From the NCBI GenBank assembly GCA_009746045.1, contig RPFO01000299.1, forward strand, positions 62,001 to 126,000: 64,000 nt of DNA, given 5' to 3'. The translations under genes were made by a program, and so were the position numbers. This stretch comes from Mesostigma viride (taxonomy: Eukaryota > Streptophyta > Mesostigmatophyceae > Mesostigmatales > Mesostigmataceae). Under the pieces are notes generated by a model. It saw nothing but the letters and a program-made list of their open reading frames with translations. It did no database searches and had not been told where the DNA came from. Positions 11,869-24,002 of this stretch are shown here, piece after piece; positions within the stretch are counted from its first letter, which is position 1; each line of letters begins with the position of its first letter.

Positions 11869-14032
11869 TCAAAGTGGCTCGTTGCGCCGTGTCATGATGA
11901 ACAGTGACGACCCCTTCACCAGATTTGCCAGCGCCACACTGTCCTTGATCACGTGGCCCTGAGCGTCCCTCTCAGCATTCTCCGTGACCGGCGGCAACCT
12001 GTTTCCCGTGGCCCACAGAATGCGCATGTCCTTGTCTGCGTAGCCCATCCACCACAGGCCGCCGGCATCCGGGCCGAAATCCTTCTTGAAAAGCTGCTTT
12101 CCCGCAATATTTACCGTGATAAATTCGAAGATTACCTGCAGGCACACGAAGCAGGCACCGTCATGAACGCAGTATTCGGCCGTTAGTTAGTTGGTTAGGG
12201 GTGCCAAGGAAGGAGTGTGGTGAGAGGAAATGGGACAAGTGGCGGCGCATGCTCGCCAGTTACAGTCTCAAGCAGCACCTATTTAGCATACCACCAAGGT
12301 TCAAGGACACATGCATCGAGGCTGGAACCTTGATGTTGCACCACTCTCGCCCATCCACACATAGCATGAATCCTAGCCCAACGGGTGAAGCATGCATCCT
12401 CCAAGTCCAGAAGAAACAAACGGAAACTTACAGGTGCGGCCCCATCCACAGAGTGATTAGTTACCGGAGAAACCCATCGATTGACCAAGAAATTGCGGGG
12501 CTGCGCAACACACAGCCATTCATCCCAATCTCAATTCCAGCATCTCGCTACCATTGACAGAAATGCTCCCAGAGTGATCTCCGACGCATGCCCGCTTCCT
12601 GCTAGCACTCGCAGTACAGATGTTTCACGATACCAGCACACAAACTGGCTCCGTGCTATGCCCATGTTGGTGCCGTGCCACCACGGCACGCTGCCTGAAC
12701 CCCCCACCCTTCCCGCGCCAATACTCCCCCATGTCCACCCCACCTTCCAGCGCTCGTCGTCCACCACGCTCCAATCAGCCCGCAGCGCCAGGCGGATGAA
12801 GGGACCGAAGTCGAGGTAGTTCCAGTACTTGTGTGTCTTGCGCACGTCCACCTCCTGCGGGTGGGGGTGGGGCAGGGGGGGGGGGGGGGGCACGGGCAGA
12901 TGACGCACAAGCAAGGCCACACGGGTGGCAATAAAAACAGATTAAATATAACTTACTTACTTGTGCTCGGTTTCTTTTACTGTGTCCACACGTTTATGTG
13001 TGTAGGAGTGAGTGTCGTCCCTGTAGACTAATATTGCGTGTCGTAAACGGTGTGCGGGGTGCGGGGGAGGGCACCTGCACATTTGACATAGTACGCTAGT
13101 CAATGCCCTGGGATGAGCACGCCTGCCCACTTGTAACCGTAGGAGGGATGGCAGAGCTCGAGGGGGGGGGAAGGGGGTTGAAAAAAAGTTCTTAGTACCA
13201 GGCAGGAACGCCTCAAAGCATTCCTTTGCTGCTAGCAAACTGTCTGTCATTGTCATGAATTGCAGACTCCCTTACATTTCTAGGCAGAAAAATGAGAGAA
13301 CTTGTTCCCCGCCCCATGGTGGGCTGACCCACGTTTCGCACATCCACCCATACGACGGCAGCCAAGACCTGGAAACTGAAAGCCCACACCAACCTGTGTT
13401 ACTTTGCCCACGAAAGGGCCAAGCTTTCCTGCGCTTGTTCCCATCGTGTTGGTAAACTGGAGGTCCCAGAACCCGTCCAGGACGCCCGCGTTGGCCGCTT
13501 CGGTGGCTGGCCTCTGCGTGGACCGCCGTGAGGAAGAGGGCGGATAACATAATGCCAGAACAAGACGTGATTGCGCATCGTTGTGTTGTGCACTATTAGT
13601 CACTTCAGAGCAAATGCCATTGACCATCAGGACACTCGAGGCAGGGACAAAGTGAACGCGCAGGGTTGTATCACTATAGCCTATTCACATAACGATTAGC
13701 GCAAAGCAACGTACCAAAGGAGAAGGCGAGCTGGTGTCGCACACGAAATCAATGGCAGACTGCTCGATGGCAGCGCGCAGCTCCGGGCTGGCATAGATGC
13801 CATTGCCGGGAGCCTTTTTGCACAGCTCCAGCAGAGCGTCTTTCCTGTGCTGCCATTGTGCCGGGGTGAATTGCGCAGAAACAGACGCCCGGACGACACG
13901 ATCCACCCGACTGAACGACGCTGCGCGGTGGGTTTGGCACTTCCCAGCCGCATTGAGAGCATTATTTTCTGCTTGAACGTGCAGTCTGCCGGCAGGTGAT
14001 GCAAGTCCATTGAGGGCACAATGTAGAGCCAT
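11869..14032 (-). CDS. Plastid-lipid-associated protein (PAP/fibrillin), 4 exons
   Basis: Proposed exons on the minus strand: 13715-14032, 13394-13513, 12744-12854 and 11869-12135, about 271 aa in total. Every junction is phase 0. Donors are GTACGT, GTTGGT and GTGGGG; acceptors end in CAG, the second behind a long pyrimidine tract. PAP landmarks: ALLELCKKAPGNGIYASPE (exon 1), VLDGFWDLQFTNTMGTSAGK (exon 2), WNYLDFGPFIRLALRADWSV and DDERWK (exon 3), WKVIFEF across the exon 3/4 join, GGLWWMGYADKDMRILWATG and SLFIMTRR (exon 4). Fibrillins are lipid-binding, lipocalin-like proteins of plastoglobules and thylakoids. The N-terminus (MALHCALNGLASPAG...VRASVSA), rich in Ala and Ser and basic, looks like a chloroplast transit peptide. 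The start is at 14032; the frame is open further upstream, so an earlier Met is possible. The stretch after WATG (about 25 residues) is longer than usual. Confidence 0.85.
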
Positions 14033-16054
14033 GGCGACTGAAGTTATCAAACAAACGGACCAACAAACTACGCGAAAAATATGGGCACATGTAGCACCGC
14101 GGAATTCGGCTTTTGTGCTCACTGCTCCCGTGACAGATCGTTTATTAGTGATATTGACAGGGTATTGATGATATTTGTGCCATGAAAATCTGCCGATGAT
14201 CGCATGTGGCACGCTCTGCCAGCAAACAATTGTCTGCCTCGATAGGCCTCGATATGGGCTTCGTGGCTGATTGGCAGGCGATCAGTACAGATCTGTACTC
14301 GCCGCATGTCGTCACGTTCTCGAATATCTCAAGCAAGTACCAACATACTAACGGTTTCAACTAACTGACCAACATACTAGCACCCTGCTACACCCTGATA
14401 CGGCAAGCACAACAATTTCTTGTTGTAAAGTTGGTCAGTATTACAGTAGGTTCCATGTACACCCCAAACCGTGACCTTCTAATTCCGGTGAAATGGGTGT
14501 TAGTTTATTTCCATACTGTATAACAGTTAAGGTGACCCAGGTATGCCAAAAATAGCCTGAAATGCCTAGTTGTGCCTAAAATGACCTTCTAATTCTACTG
14601 CAAGTTAAGTAAGTAAGGCCCTGGTAACCAAGTTAGTTAGTTATTAGTTCTAGTAGTTATAGTTATAATTATAATAAAACAGTAGTTGAATCCCACGCCC
14701 AATTCTTACATACAGCGTTGTAATTTGGCTGCCACTTGGTAGTTGGTACAGGGCTGGAGTTGGTAGCGTTTTCTGCATCCAACGTTCTGTCCTCGACATT
14801 ATGGATTCCACGCGTACTAAATATTTACACGGATACCTTTTTCCTTACAACTGACCAACAATAATTATTGCCACGTGCAGGCTACGTGGGTAAGATTTGA
14901 CAGAAAAGGTCCATTTCTTATAGAGCGCCAACATCTTGAAAGCAGAGTCGTACTAGTTACCTGCATTTTTCATTATGCATACTTCTGGATGGAGTAAGTT
15001 TTAGATTGTGTGTTACATAGGTTTTCCTGAACGTTAGGATATCAATGAGACAACCAGCGCATGCCAGAAATCTGGAGAATCCGGACCATGGTAGCTCGAG
15101 CCTGCCGTTATCTTATCCGCGCTTTCGAGTCGTACCTTAGGATAGATATGCACATTCAATAGCTGATAGTGCCGACCGGCGAGACCAGCATTGACGTAAT
15201 GGTTCCCTGAATGGAAGTTGAGCTCGGATCACAGCCATATGTAATCTATGGCACACGGGAGGTCCTCGTGAACTTGGCTAGTGGTAATCAATCAGGGACC
15301 GTCATTACCCGAAGATTTATTGCAAAAAAACTATCCTATGATAAATTCCCATGGTAGAAATCCCAGACCATAAAACATCGCCAATGACGTCTGCTGAATA
15401 GGAAATGCTGGTGTGTGGGACTTCCGCACGCGCTGGCCGGCCAAGGAACCATGTATGGACCTCAAGCAGCCCCCAAGCTACGACCACATTATGCGTCAAT
15501 CACGTAAGGTAATTACTGACTGTTTTGACTTTGCCAGCCATCAATTCCATGGGCTTCCGCACTAGCTGGATTCTCTGCACTGTTCTCCTGGGCACCTCTC
15601 CTGGAGAGAAATCCACCTGGCCGTGCAGGATAAATGCGGCAGTCGGTTCGGTGTGCCGTCGTCCTCCTCCGATCCTCATGATGCGTCACGCACAGCGCAT
15701 CTCGATTCTGTCCGTACCATGCGTGCACGGCAATTTATGCACGGCATTGCATGTCAACTCATGGTGATTCATGCATGGCAATGATGACGGCGCTCAGAAA
15801 CTCGACGTTGAAGGGAATCACCCTGCCTAGCACATATCATATTGACATTCTGCCCCTTACTTCCTCATCCCACTTTGAACCCATGTACACTGTGCACTCC
15901 TGTGCACTCCAGGGCCAGCCATCCCGGAATGGCCACACGGCAGGCATGGAGAGCATCCAAGGCTCCCTGGCCGCGACTGGCCCTTCCCACCAGGCACAGC
16001 CAGCGATGCTGCTGCCTGCTCCAGGCCGCGCGAGGGTCCCTGGACTATGGTAAC
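14033..16054. promoter_or_regulatory. Divergent intergenic region between the two host genes
   Basis: About 2 kb between the start of the minus-strand fibrillin gene and the plus-strand pseudouridine synthase. It must contain both promoters, but I cannot point to a core motif. It holds one short retroelement (15042-15136). Short ORFs here (such as 15525-15767 and 15842-16053) are unconvincing, though an unseen 5' exon of the pseudouridine synthase could lie in it. Confidence 0.5.
15042..15136 (-). mobile_element. Family S retroelement, 95 bp, 8-bp TSD
   Basis: TTAGGATA flanks it at 15034-15041 and 15137-15144. Reading the plus strand it begins TCAATGAGACAACCAGCGC, the reverse complement of the constant 3' end, and stops inside the CGAGTCGT segment: a 5'-truncated copy. 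Confidence 0.75.
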
Positions 16055-19000
16055 ATGAAACAGCGGCCGCAACCGCAGCAGCAGCAACCACAGCAAGCGG
16101 ATACTCGGCACCTCGTGGTGCCCCGTGGCGGCGGCCTCGTGTCGTCGGTCGTTGCAACTGTACTGGGGGACGTCACGGCCGAGTATGTGCAAGGGTGCAT
16201 TACCAACTCATTCCATGGAGGTGTTGCTTGTTAGGCGGTACTGCTTGGTTGTTGCTCAACCGCGCTCGAAGTATGTGTAGAATCGTAGATTCCCCTTACC
16301 AATTAGCCTGCAGCTCTATCTCGCTTGGTAGTCTCCGTGTTATGTTTTTGATTCAAACTTTCCCTGGCACCTTTATGGATGACCAGTCAGTTCTTGCGAC
16401 TTAGGCACCTCTTGTACCCTTTTCCCCTCCGTTGGCCATGCACCCCATCATGTCATGCATGTGCCCTACAGCCGTGCCAAAGAACTGATCGCTATTGGAG
16501 CCGTCTACCACGCCGAGTTGCCCCCACGGCCACCGCCGCACCTGGGGCCCCAGGCGCATGCCACATACGCTGCAGAGATGGCAGAAGCAGCACCTGACGG
16601 GGTATCGCCCCCCTCATTCAGGGGCACGCCTCCAAAGCCACGCCGGCTGGCGGACGACGAGGCGGTGGCACCTGGCAGCTACCTGCGTGTGCACCTCAAG
16701 CCGCAGTGCTTCCCACGGTGAGTGACATTCTAGTTATAGTGTCATCAAGGGGATGGGAATGATAGACAATGCCGGGTGGTGCGTATTCTATGTATATACA
16801 GATAAATGGGGTAGGGCTGGGCGAGTGAATAAGGGGTTGTGGGTTAGGGAGTGGCTCTTAGGGACCTGGTTTGAAACATGGCCAGCGTTGCGATAACAGC
16901 ACATATAGTACGCACGTATAGCAAGCGCATAGGGAGCAGGTGCTGGAGGGCTGGGACTTGGGCACACCTCAGATCAGTCGCATGGCATGCCCAGTGGCGT
17001 GTGTGTTGCGGGGCTCGCCTGTTCAGCTCTGTACACGCCCCGCCATGTACACTTGTCGCATGGGCAGAATTTCATGGATGCTAGTTGGCATGTTTCATAT
17101 GGTGATGCCATGGAACAATGTCAATGTTTCCCTAACGGGACCACATGGCTTGATTATTTGATAAATCAATCAACTCATCGGTCATCCATGGCCCGCGCTC
17201 TCATCGTTGCCGTATCTCGCTATCTAGGGCGGAGTGCTGCGCCAGATGCCTCGGGTCTTGGGATAAATACAGCACTTCTGGTCGTGAGGCCACGGCCACT
17301 CATGGCTGGGCTTGGCTACTCTCTCATATGCCCCCGGCAATGTACTGTTGTGCAGGGGCAACCATCAGCATGTACCGTAGGGCGGCAGCAGCAGCAGCAG
17401 CAACACCGGTGCATTCTGCCACAACAAAGAGCGAGGCCAATCCCTTGATACTGGTCGGGGTGACACGTTGAGGCATGTCTGATGTGCTGCCCCCTGCCCG
17501 GGGGTCCAGGCACGGCACCACCTCCCCTAGGTGACTTGTATGTGTGCCGATACCCATTCTCCCTTCCCTCGCAAATGGCTTCGTGTGCTGATGGCCCTTG
17601 CCTATCTGTACTATCAACAAGCTCACGTGCCTAGTCGGGAAGTCACGGGGGGCAACCCATGTTAGTGTAGGTACCCCCTATCGGTGGGTGTAATTACCTG
17701 ACCCCCAGGCAGTCACAAAAGCTTAAGGCCGCCCTCCCTCCATCTTGTTGTGTGTTAGGGATCGCCGCTTCCCTCATTGCTACCCACGTGCCGCAATGAC
17801 TTTGTTCATTGATCTTTTTTTAGAACCCCTAATTGATGTACACCACTGAGGGTACACACTGGCCTACCATCGTTGCGGGCAATGGATCCCACCACCCGCT
17901 ATCCGCCACCCGCCACGCACGGCCCCCCCCTCCAGGGCGCAACAGGTGGATTGGCGGTCTCGCGTCGTGGATGAGACGCGGGACTACGTCGTCCTCGACA
18001 AGCCTGCAGGCGTGCCGGTGGCCGCCACGCTGGACAACGCGGTGGACAACTGTGTGGAGCACCTGACCCGGGCGCTGCAGCTGCCCACACCAGTGCTGCC
18101 CACGCATCGCCTTGACATCTGCACTGAGGGGCTGTACGTAATTTTTCATTTATTTTATTTAATTTTTATCCTTTGTTTTTGCCCGTTTTTTTTCTCTGCC
18201 AGCGGGGCTGCATGTCCCCATGAACATACCTATCTATGAGTTATCGTTTTGGCGATTGCTTCCCCACACCAGTGCTGCCCACGCATCGTCTTGACATCTG
18301 CACTGAGGGGCTGTACGTAATTTTTCATTTATTTTATTTAATTTTTATCCTTTGTTTTTGCCCTTTTTTTTTCTCTGCCAGCGGGGCTGCATGTCCCCAT
18401 GAACATACCTATCTATGAGTTATCGTTTTGGCGATTGCTTCCCGTTTTCTTCTGGTTGCTTTCCTTTTGTCGGCTTGTCCCTGTGCGTTTCTCTCTACCA
18501 AAGGGCCCTGCGTGGCTTCTTCTCAGCTCACTGTCAAACAGGTTTGAGGTTGCTGCTCTGGTCTCCCGTCATCCACAGCCAGTGACTCCTGTGTTCTGTT
18601 GTCGATGGTGTCGCATGCGATACAATACCTGTGGATATGAGGTACCGGTACTCCTACCGTCCTTGGCCCTCATTAATTTAGATTAACGGGAGGCTGATTT
18701 GAACCACCATCTTTAGGGCATAAGCCTAACGAGTGACGATTTGTCCATCCTGCTAAAAAATATAACTTCCATTTTCCTTTGTTTTGGCCTACAAATATGG
18801 ATAGAAGCACTTGACCCCCAAGATAATGAATCACTAAAACCTAAGTCTAGCATGTCTATTTCTGGCAGTTCAACTTCATGGGTGCCCCGAGTCTTGCAAA
18901 TGCGGTGGCCCACATCCCTGGCTGGGTGGCCCTACGCCATGTTGTTCCCGATGGCACGCACATAGTTGCATACAGGCCCCATAATGTTCACTTCGGGCAT

Positions 19001-22000
19001 GACCAGGGCCATCACACACCCGCTCTGTACCTCAGCCGGACTGGCATGGAAACGTCAGGGACAAGAATGGCTGTTTTTCTGGCCTGTCTCTCCGTGGCCC
19101 TCACTCGTGTCCCGGAGTAACGCCTCCCTCTTGCTATATCTTGCGCGCCCAACGGAATGGTGATTTAGCCAAGAGGTGAACGGATCTTATCCTGCGCGCC
19201 CAACGGAATGGTGATTTAGCCAAGAGGTGAACGGATCTTATCCTGCGCGCCCAACGGAATGGTGATTTAGCCAAGAGGTGAACGGATCTCCTCGCTGCTC
19301 ACCATGATCACAGCTGCATGTGCACGTCCCGGCCCCCGCCCCCCTGGCAGGTTGGTCATGGCGAAGACGAAAGAGTTTGCGGCGCACTTCCAAGCATTGC
19401 TTCGGGTGAGTGCACCCGACATCCGACCCAGTTCTTCTCAGCACCTCCATGGCTGCCCTCAGAGAGAGCGCATGGCACGGGTGAAACCTGCATAGATACT
19501 GGTGTAGTGCTTTTTTAGCTTATGATTATTTAATATCGATATATATATGGCAGGAGAAAACACCTCTGTGTCTGCAGCGTGGCTGTCCAAAACAGGCCCC
19601 ATAGCAGATACAGCCGGGGCCAGGGTGATACAAGCTCAACGCGGATCAACCGTGCTGTGCCAGCGCATGCATGCAGGCACCGTGCGGCAAGCCTGCCTAT
19701 CAATTTAAGCTAGCAAACGGCACACCATGGCTGTCACGCAGCAAGCTATCCCGATATCCACGTTCTAATGTTTGTGGTTATACTGCTATCCGTGTCGTAG
19801 ACTCGTCAATGCGTGGTTCCATCCTCGATGTCGATACTGCAAGTCCCTGTGGGCTTACAGCAAGAGACAGGAGACTACAAATTACAAAACTACAAAACTG
19901 TGTGATCGATCCCCTGATAGAGAGAGGCTGTATAAACATTATGTCGGACAATGTCGTTGATTTTGTGGAAGCATGTCATGGTAAGCTATCCGACCTTTAT
20001 CACCTCGTTCATGGGTGCTGCGTGGCCCCCAACCACACCCCTTGTTGCCCCTCATCATTGGCACTTGTTCCCTTCCAATTATTAGCACTTTCCCCTTCCC
20101 ATCGTGCTAGAAACTAGATGGTGCTGAAACCTACATGCCTGATATGCCACCGTCACATTTCACTATGGCCACGTGGCGGTGCCATGCAGGCGCGGCAGGT
20201 GCGCAAGCTGTATGCGGCGGTCACGGTGGCAGCCCCCCCCTTGGGGACGCTGGTGCACTGGTCTTCCGACAGCAAGCGAGCGCCCCAGACGTTTCTTCGG
20301 TCGGGTACGCAGCATTAGTGCATGAACCCGCATGCCTGTGCAGTTGTGCACGCTGTTGCAGCGGGTCACACTGTCGTGGACATGGTGGGATGGCTTCATC
20401 GTCTGTGCTGGCCTGGGCACATTTCATTTCATGTTGATGTTAGCAGGGCGCCACGACCAAGCTGGATCCACATAATTCACATACTTTCCCGGAGCACCGC
20501 CACACGCTGCGGTGTCTGGAACCCTGCACGAAAGGTGGGAGACGTCAGGACCTGTGGTCGCGACTTGGAAGGGGGGGGTGAGGGGGGGGGGGTGTCTGGA
20601 GAAGCAGTCAACGACGTGGAGTGGTCACACCTCTCGACTGTTGTTGTGCCATCAGCCCCTGCTCATGTCCTGCCATAAGCCATTATCCCCACATAATGGC
20701 TGCTCCAACCAGGCATTGGTTCAAAACAGCGGTCATGGACAGGTATGTATTATCACATACTACAAAATAGTAGCCTGCGTACGGGCATCATAGAGGACCT
20801 TGGGAACATAAACTGCGTGGCCGAGTGGTGGACCAATTGGATGCATGCACGTCAACGTGCGCACCTGCCTGTCTGGACTTGGCCATTTCAGCTCCCCCAG
20901 GAGACCCCCGATGGAAGCGCTGCGACCTGTACATCTTCGGGCAGCGCCAGGTGGCGCTCCCACCTGCCTCAGTCCTGCGAGACATTGGCTGCGAGGCCGA
21001 CGAGCTGTTCTGTGGGCCATCCCTGCCAGGCTCTCGCGGTGCCGTACTTGAGCACGTGCCAGGGTGGCCCGAGCGCGCTCCAGCTGCTGTCCATTATGAC
21101 GCGGGCGTGGGCGGAGGTGGTTGCGATGGTGACAGCGCGCTGCTGCTATGCGAGTCCCTCATACGACTGGGCACCGGAAGAACCCACCAGGTGTGGATGC
21201 TACCTGGTACACCCTTGAACGCACTAAGTGGGGGCATCTGGGCACCCTCGAACGCACCAGGTGGGGTGGGAGCGTGTGGGGTGTTGCCAGCAGTGGGGGC
21301 TAGCAGCTCGCAAACTGTTTTGGTCTGCCAAGATGATGATGCATGATGTGATCATGATGCGCACCGCGACATCGTTTGAAACATGCAGGGTTTATTCACT
21401 CTGTAGGTATAGGATTGCATGGCTAATCCGTCCTGGCGCGACCGGTGACGAGGATGCATGACCACGGGACATCATCCATAAACGGGAAGGGTAATGGGAA
21501 CAGCAAAGCTTTTTGTATGCGCTATCCGGTCCTTCAAGAAAACCTGTTTGTGCGGTCCAGCATGATAGGGATGCATCATTCCTGTCATGCCATCATGTCA
21601 AGGGACGGTATAGGTGATGGTTTCATTTATAATGGGACAACCAGCCCGAGGTATGAGGTTCCTTTGCGGATGTGTAAGCTATGCCTCACAAGGGGTTGTG
21701 CACGTATCTGGTGGGTCTTTAAACTGTGCCTGGGCTCTGGACTATGTCAGCGACCCCGCCTGGAAGGTGTGGGAACTACCAGGGATCATCAGTCTTGTTA
21801 GAAATTAAACATGGCCTCTTGAAGCCAAATCGTCTAAGCTCTTCTCGTGCTACTATAGCGCACCATGCTGTGCCTTTTGTATGACTAGGCCAGGGGAAGG
21901 GTTTGCTTGTAAGACTTCGATACATGTTGGGATAGTTTGGCTGAGAGCCATACTGTGTGCTTTCTTGTACTGCCTGTCACTGTCGCCATGTGGCCCATTC

Positions 22001-22355
22001 GCCACAGATCCGGGGCCAGCTGGCAGTGGAGGGGTGCCCGCTCCTGGGGGACAAGATGTACGGGCCTCCCTTGCTATCTTCGATATTCCCACGTCCACTG
22101 CAGTCGGGGCTGCTACTTCACGACAGCAGACCCAATGTGATGAGCACTGGGTCAATGGACACGGAGGGGACCGGCACCATGGCCAGCTTTCGCTCACGTG
22201 GTGAGGAGGCTGGTGAGGAGGATGCCAGCTATCGGCGCGTCAAACAAGCGAACGCGATGACGATTACGGCAATCGGTTTGAAGGCGGTGGAGCTGTCTTG
22301 GAAAGGTGGCCCTGTTTATGAGGCTGGGCCGCCGTGGTGGAGAGCCAACACATGA
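16055..22355 (+). CDS. RluA-family RNA pseudouridine synthase, 7 exons
   Basis: Proposed exons: 16055-16182, 16472-16717, 17936-18133, 19351-19405, 20190-20304, 20901-21190 and 22008-22355, together 459 codons plus stop. Intron phases match at all six joins. Donors are GTATGT, GTGAGT, GTACGT, GTGAGT, GTACGC and GTGTGG; all acceptors end in AG. Order: SRAKELIAIGAVYH (S4-like start, exon 2), VVDETRDYVVLDKPAGVPV (exon 3), then the catalytic block THRLDICTEG joined to LLVMAKTKEFA, where the Asp of HRLD is the nucleophile. Next are VRKLYAAVTV, the LGTGRTHQ/IRGQLAVEGCPLLGD junction of exons 6 and 7, and a C-terminus GGPVYEAGPPWWR. The enzyme converts uridine to pseudouridine in RNA; substrate and organelle are unknown. 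The start Met (16055) precedes a Gln/Pro run and is the weakest point. Confidence 0.85.
18084..18441 (+). repeat. 179-bp tandem duplication of the catalytic exon end
   Basis: Two copies, 18084-18262 and 18263-18441, nearly identical. Each contains the last 50 bp of exon 3 (encoding THRLDICTEGL), the GTACGT donor and about 125 bp of the following intron. The second copy keeps an open HRLD frame and a CACACCAG that could act as an acceptor. Confidence 0.9.
19143..19295. repeat. 51-bp tandem repeat, three units, intronic
   Basis: AACGGAATGGTGATTTAGCC recurs at 19151, 19202 and 19253 inside intron 3 of the pseudouridine synthase gene. Units are almost identical, which suggests recent expansion. 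Confidence 0.9.
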
Positions 22356-22373
22356 CACGATACTGACGATACG

Positions 22374-22652
22374 GAGATACTAACTAGTTAGGTATATCAC
22401 CTACAGAACACGATTGGGAGATGCTAACTAGTTAGTTACTACTATATTACCTACAGAAAACTGATTGGGCGATACTAACTAGTAAGGTATATCACCTACA
22501 GAACACGATTGGGAGATGCTAACTAGTTAGTTACTACTATATTACCTACAGAAAACTGATTGGGAGATGCTAACTAGTTAGGTATATCACCTACAGAACA
22601 CGACTGGGAGATGCTAACTAGTTAGGTATATCACCTACAGAACACTATAGAG
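22374..22652. repeat. Alternating 44/51-bp tandem repeat downstream of the pseudouridine synthase gene
   Basis: TAACTAGT-type units start at 22381, 22425, 22476, 22520, 22571 and 22615. Spacings alternate 44 and 51 bp, a 95-bp higher-order unit. Phrases TATATCACCTACAGAACAC and TATATTACCTACAGAAAAC mark the two unit types. Confidence 0.85.
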
Positions 22653-22960
22653 AGATGCTTTCATACCAAGAGCTAAATTTCATCATGCTAGCACCTCTTG
22701 CACAAGGTCTTGCGTTTTCAGGAAAGTTGATCCCTCCCTTCTGCGGGTGCCACTGCAGGCAAGCCCCGAGTATCTTGTGACCTTCACAGCGGTCTGGCCG
22801 CTGACTGTTAGACAAGAGCTGAGCTGGTGGTGGCCACAATGACCAGCTTGTCAACTTGACCTGGAGTCCTGTCTGGGCACGCAACAGTGCATGAGAATTC
22901 ATCGAGTGCCTGCATTTCATGAGTGCAAAAAGCATTTATATGTATTCAAATGTACAGCCC
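22653..22960. other. No gene seen
   Basis: Unique-looking sequence without a supported ORF. It leads into the reverse-oriented retroelement end at about 22965. Confidence 0.4.
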
Positions 22961-23090
22961 ATGCATATATTCATTCGTTCATGAATTCCCGCGCCGCCGT
23001 TGGGAGAGTCACGGGGTACCAACTTTTGAGTAGGTACCTTTCATCCCTGTTTGATGCACAGCAAGAAGGGGGCATGGGACGAACATAACG
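22961..23090 (-). mobile_element. Retroelement 3' end, minus strand
   Basis: ATTCATTCGTTCATGAATTC tail, then CCGCCGTTGGGAG and GAGTAGGTACCTTTCATCC: the reverse complement of the end seen at 11391-11602. Confidence 0.6.
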
Positions 23091-23092
23091 AG

Positions 23093-23260
23093 CCATGAGC
23101 CACGAGCCACGAGCCACGAGCCACGAGCCACGAGCCACGAGCCACGAGCCACGAGCCACGAGCCACGAGCCACGAGCCGGCCACGAGCCACGAGCCACGA
23201 GCCACGAGCCACGAGCCACGAGCCGGCCACGAGCCACGAGCCACGAGCCACGAGCCACTA
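23093..23260. repeat. Heptamer minisatellite (ACGAGCC)n
   Basis: About 23 units with two GG insertions giving GAGCCGGCC breaks. It runs straight into the LINE 5' sequence GGTAGCCATGGCTGACGGCG. At the other LINE copy (24003) one or two heptamers precede the same sequence, so the array may be an expanded 5' end. Confidence 0.85.
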
Positions 23261-23999
23261 GGTAGCCATGGCTGACGGCGGAGCTGATAACTTTTACGTT
23301 TGGGCACCAGATTCGGCCGTGAAGATCACTATCGCTTTGTCTTTCTAAGACGCACACGCTGATATATTTTTCCGCAACTATTAAAAAAAAATTAAATTAA
23401 ATTATAACATGACTCCGTTGGGAGATCATGTAGCACATATTCCCGTGGATGGATGGAGGGGGGGAGCAAAGCCGCGAAACCGAACTAATCTAACTCTAAG
23501 CTAATCTAATCTAGAAAACCCTATAATCCGTACTCAGCAAAGCGCCCCTTCCGCTTGGGGGGGGGGGGCTCCGCAACTATAACGCAATATTATGACGAGC
23601 AAACGCTCGACTACGCAACGCAGCCTGGCGGCTGTGATGAGCCAAGAAAATTCGCCTGCAGCTCTGGACAGCTGCTGCTGTAGTTCCGCCCGGCCTGCCA
23701 GGCAGCGAAGCCACTACTCAAGCGTTGGTAGTGCACTCGGCTCCTGCGGCCTCGCCATCGGCATCGCCTGATCCTAAACGCAGTCGCCCAGAAGAATCGC
23801 GCCCAACAGAACCGCTCTTTCGGCCCCAACATTCCAAGGTCGACGATCACGACCAACATGTCCCCGGCAACTGCCATGCATGAATTGCCTCTTCTTTGGG
23901 GCCGGACTACGCCTTGCTTTACGACCTGTGCCTCCATCTCAACGACATCAACCGCCTCATCCGGTCCAGTGATCGAGTTGCTCAGTTGCATATGGGTGC
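23261..23999 (+). mobile_element. LINE 5' region, interrupted
   Basis: Homologous to 24012-24300: GTAGCCATGGCTGACGGCGG, CGCTTCTTCTTTCTAAGACG-type sequence, and ACGAGCAAACGCTC. It is split by an inserted LINE tail at 23380-23569. No intact ORF. Confidence 0.6.
23380..23569 (-). mobile_element. 5'-truncated LINE tail inserted with 11-bp TSD
   Basis: TCCGCAACTAT flanks it at about 23369-23379 and 23570-23580. Reading the minus strand it holds the end of an ORF (KRKGRFAEYGL then stop), the 3' UTR, the end signature (about 23411-23423) and an AT-rich tail. Closely related to 9944-10140. Confidence 0.75.
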
Positions 24000-24002
24000 T
24001 GC

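Noticed and set aside
12860-12895. Poly-C/poly-G run as a gene break
   Set aside because: It lies in an intron of the fibrillin gene, forming the pyrimidine tract of the acceptor at 12855.
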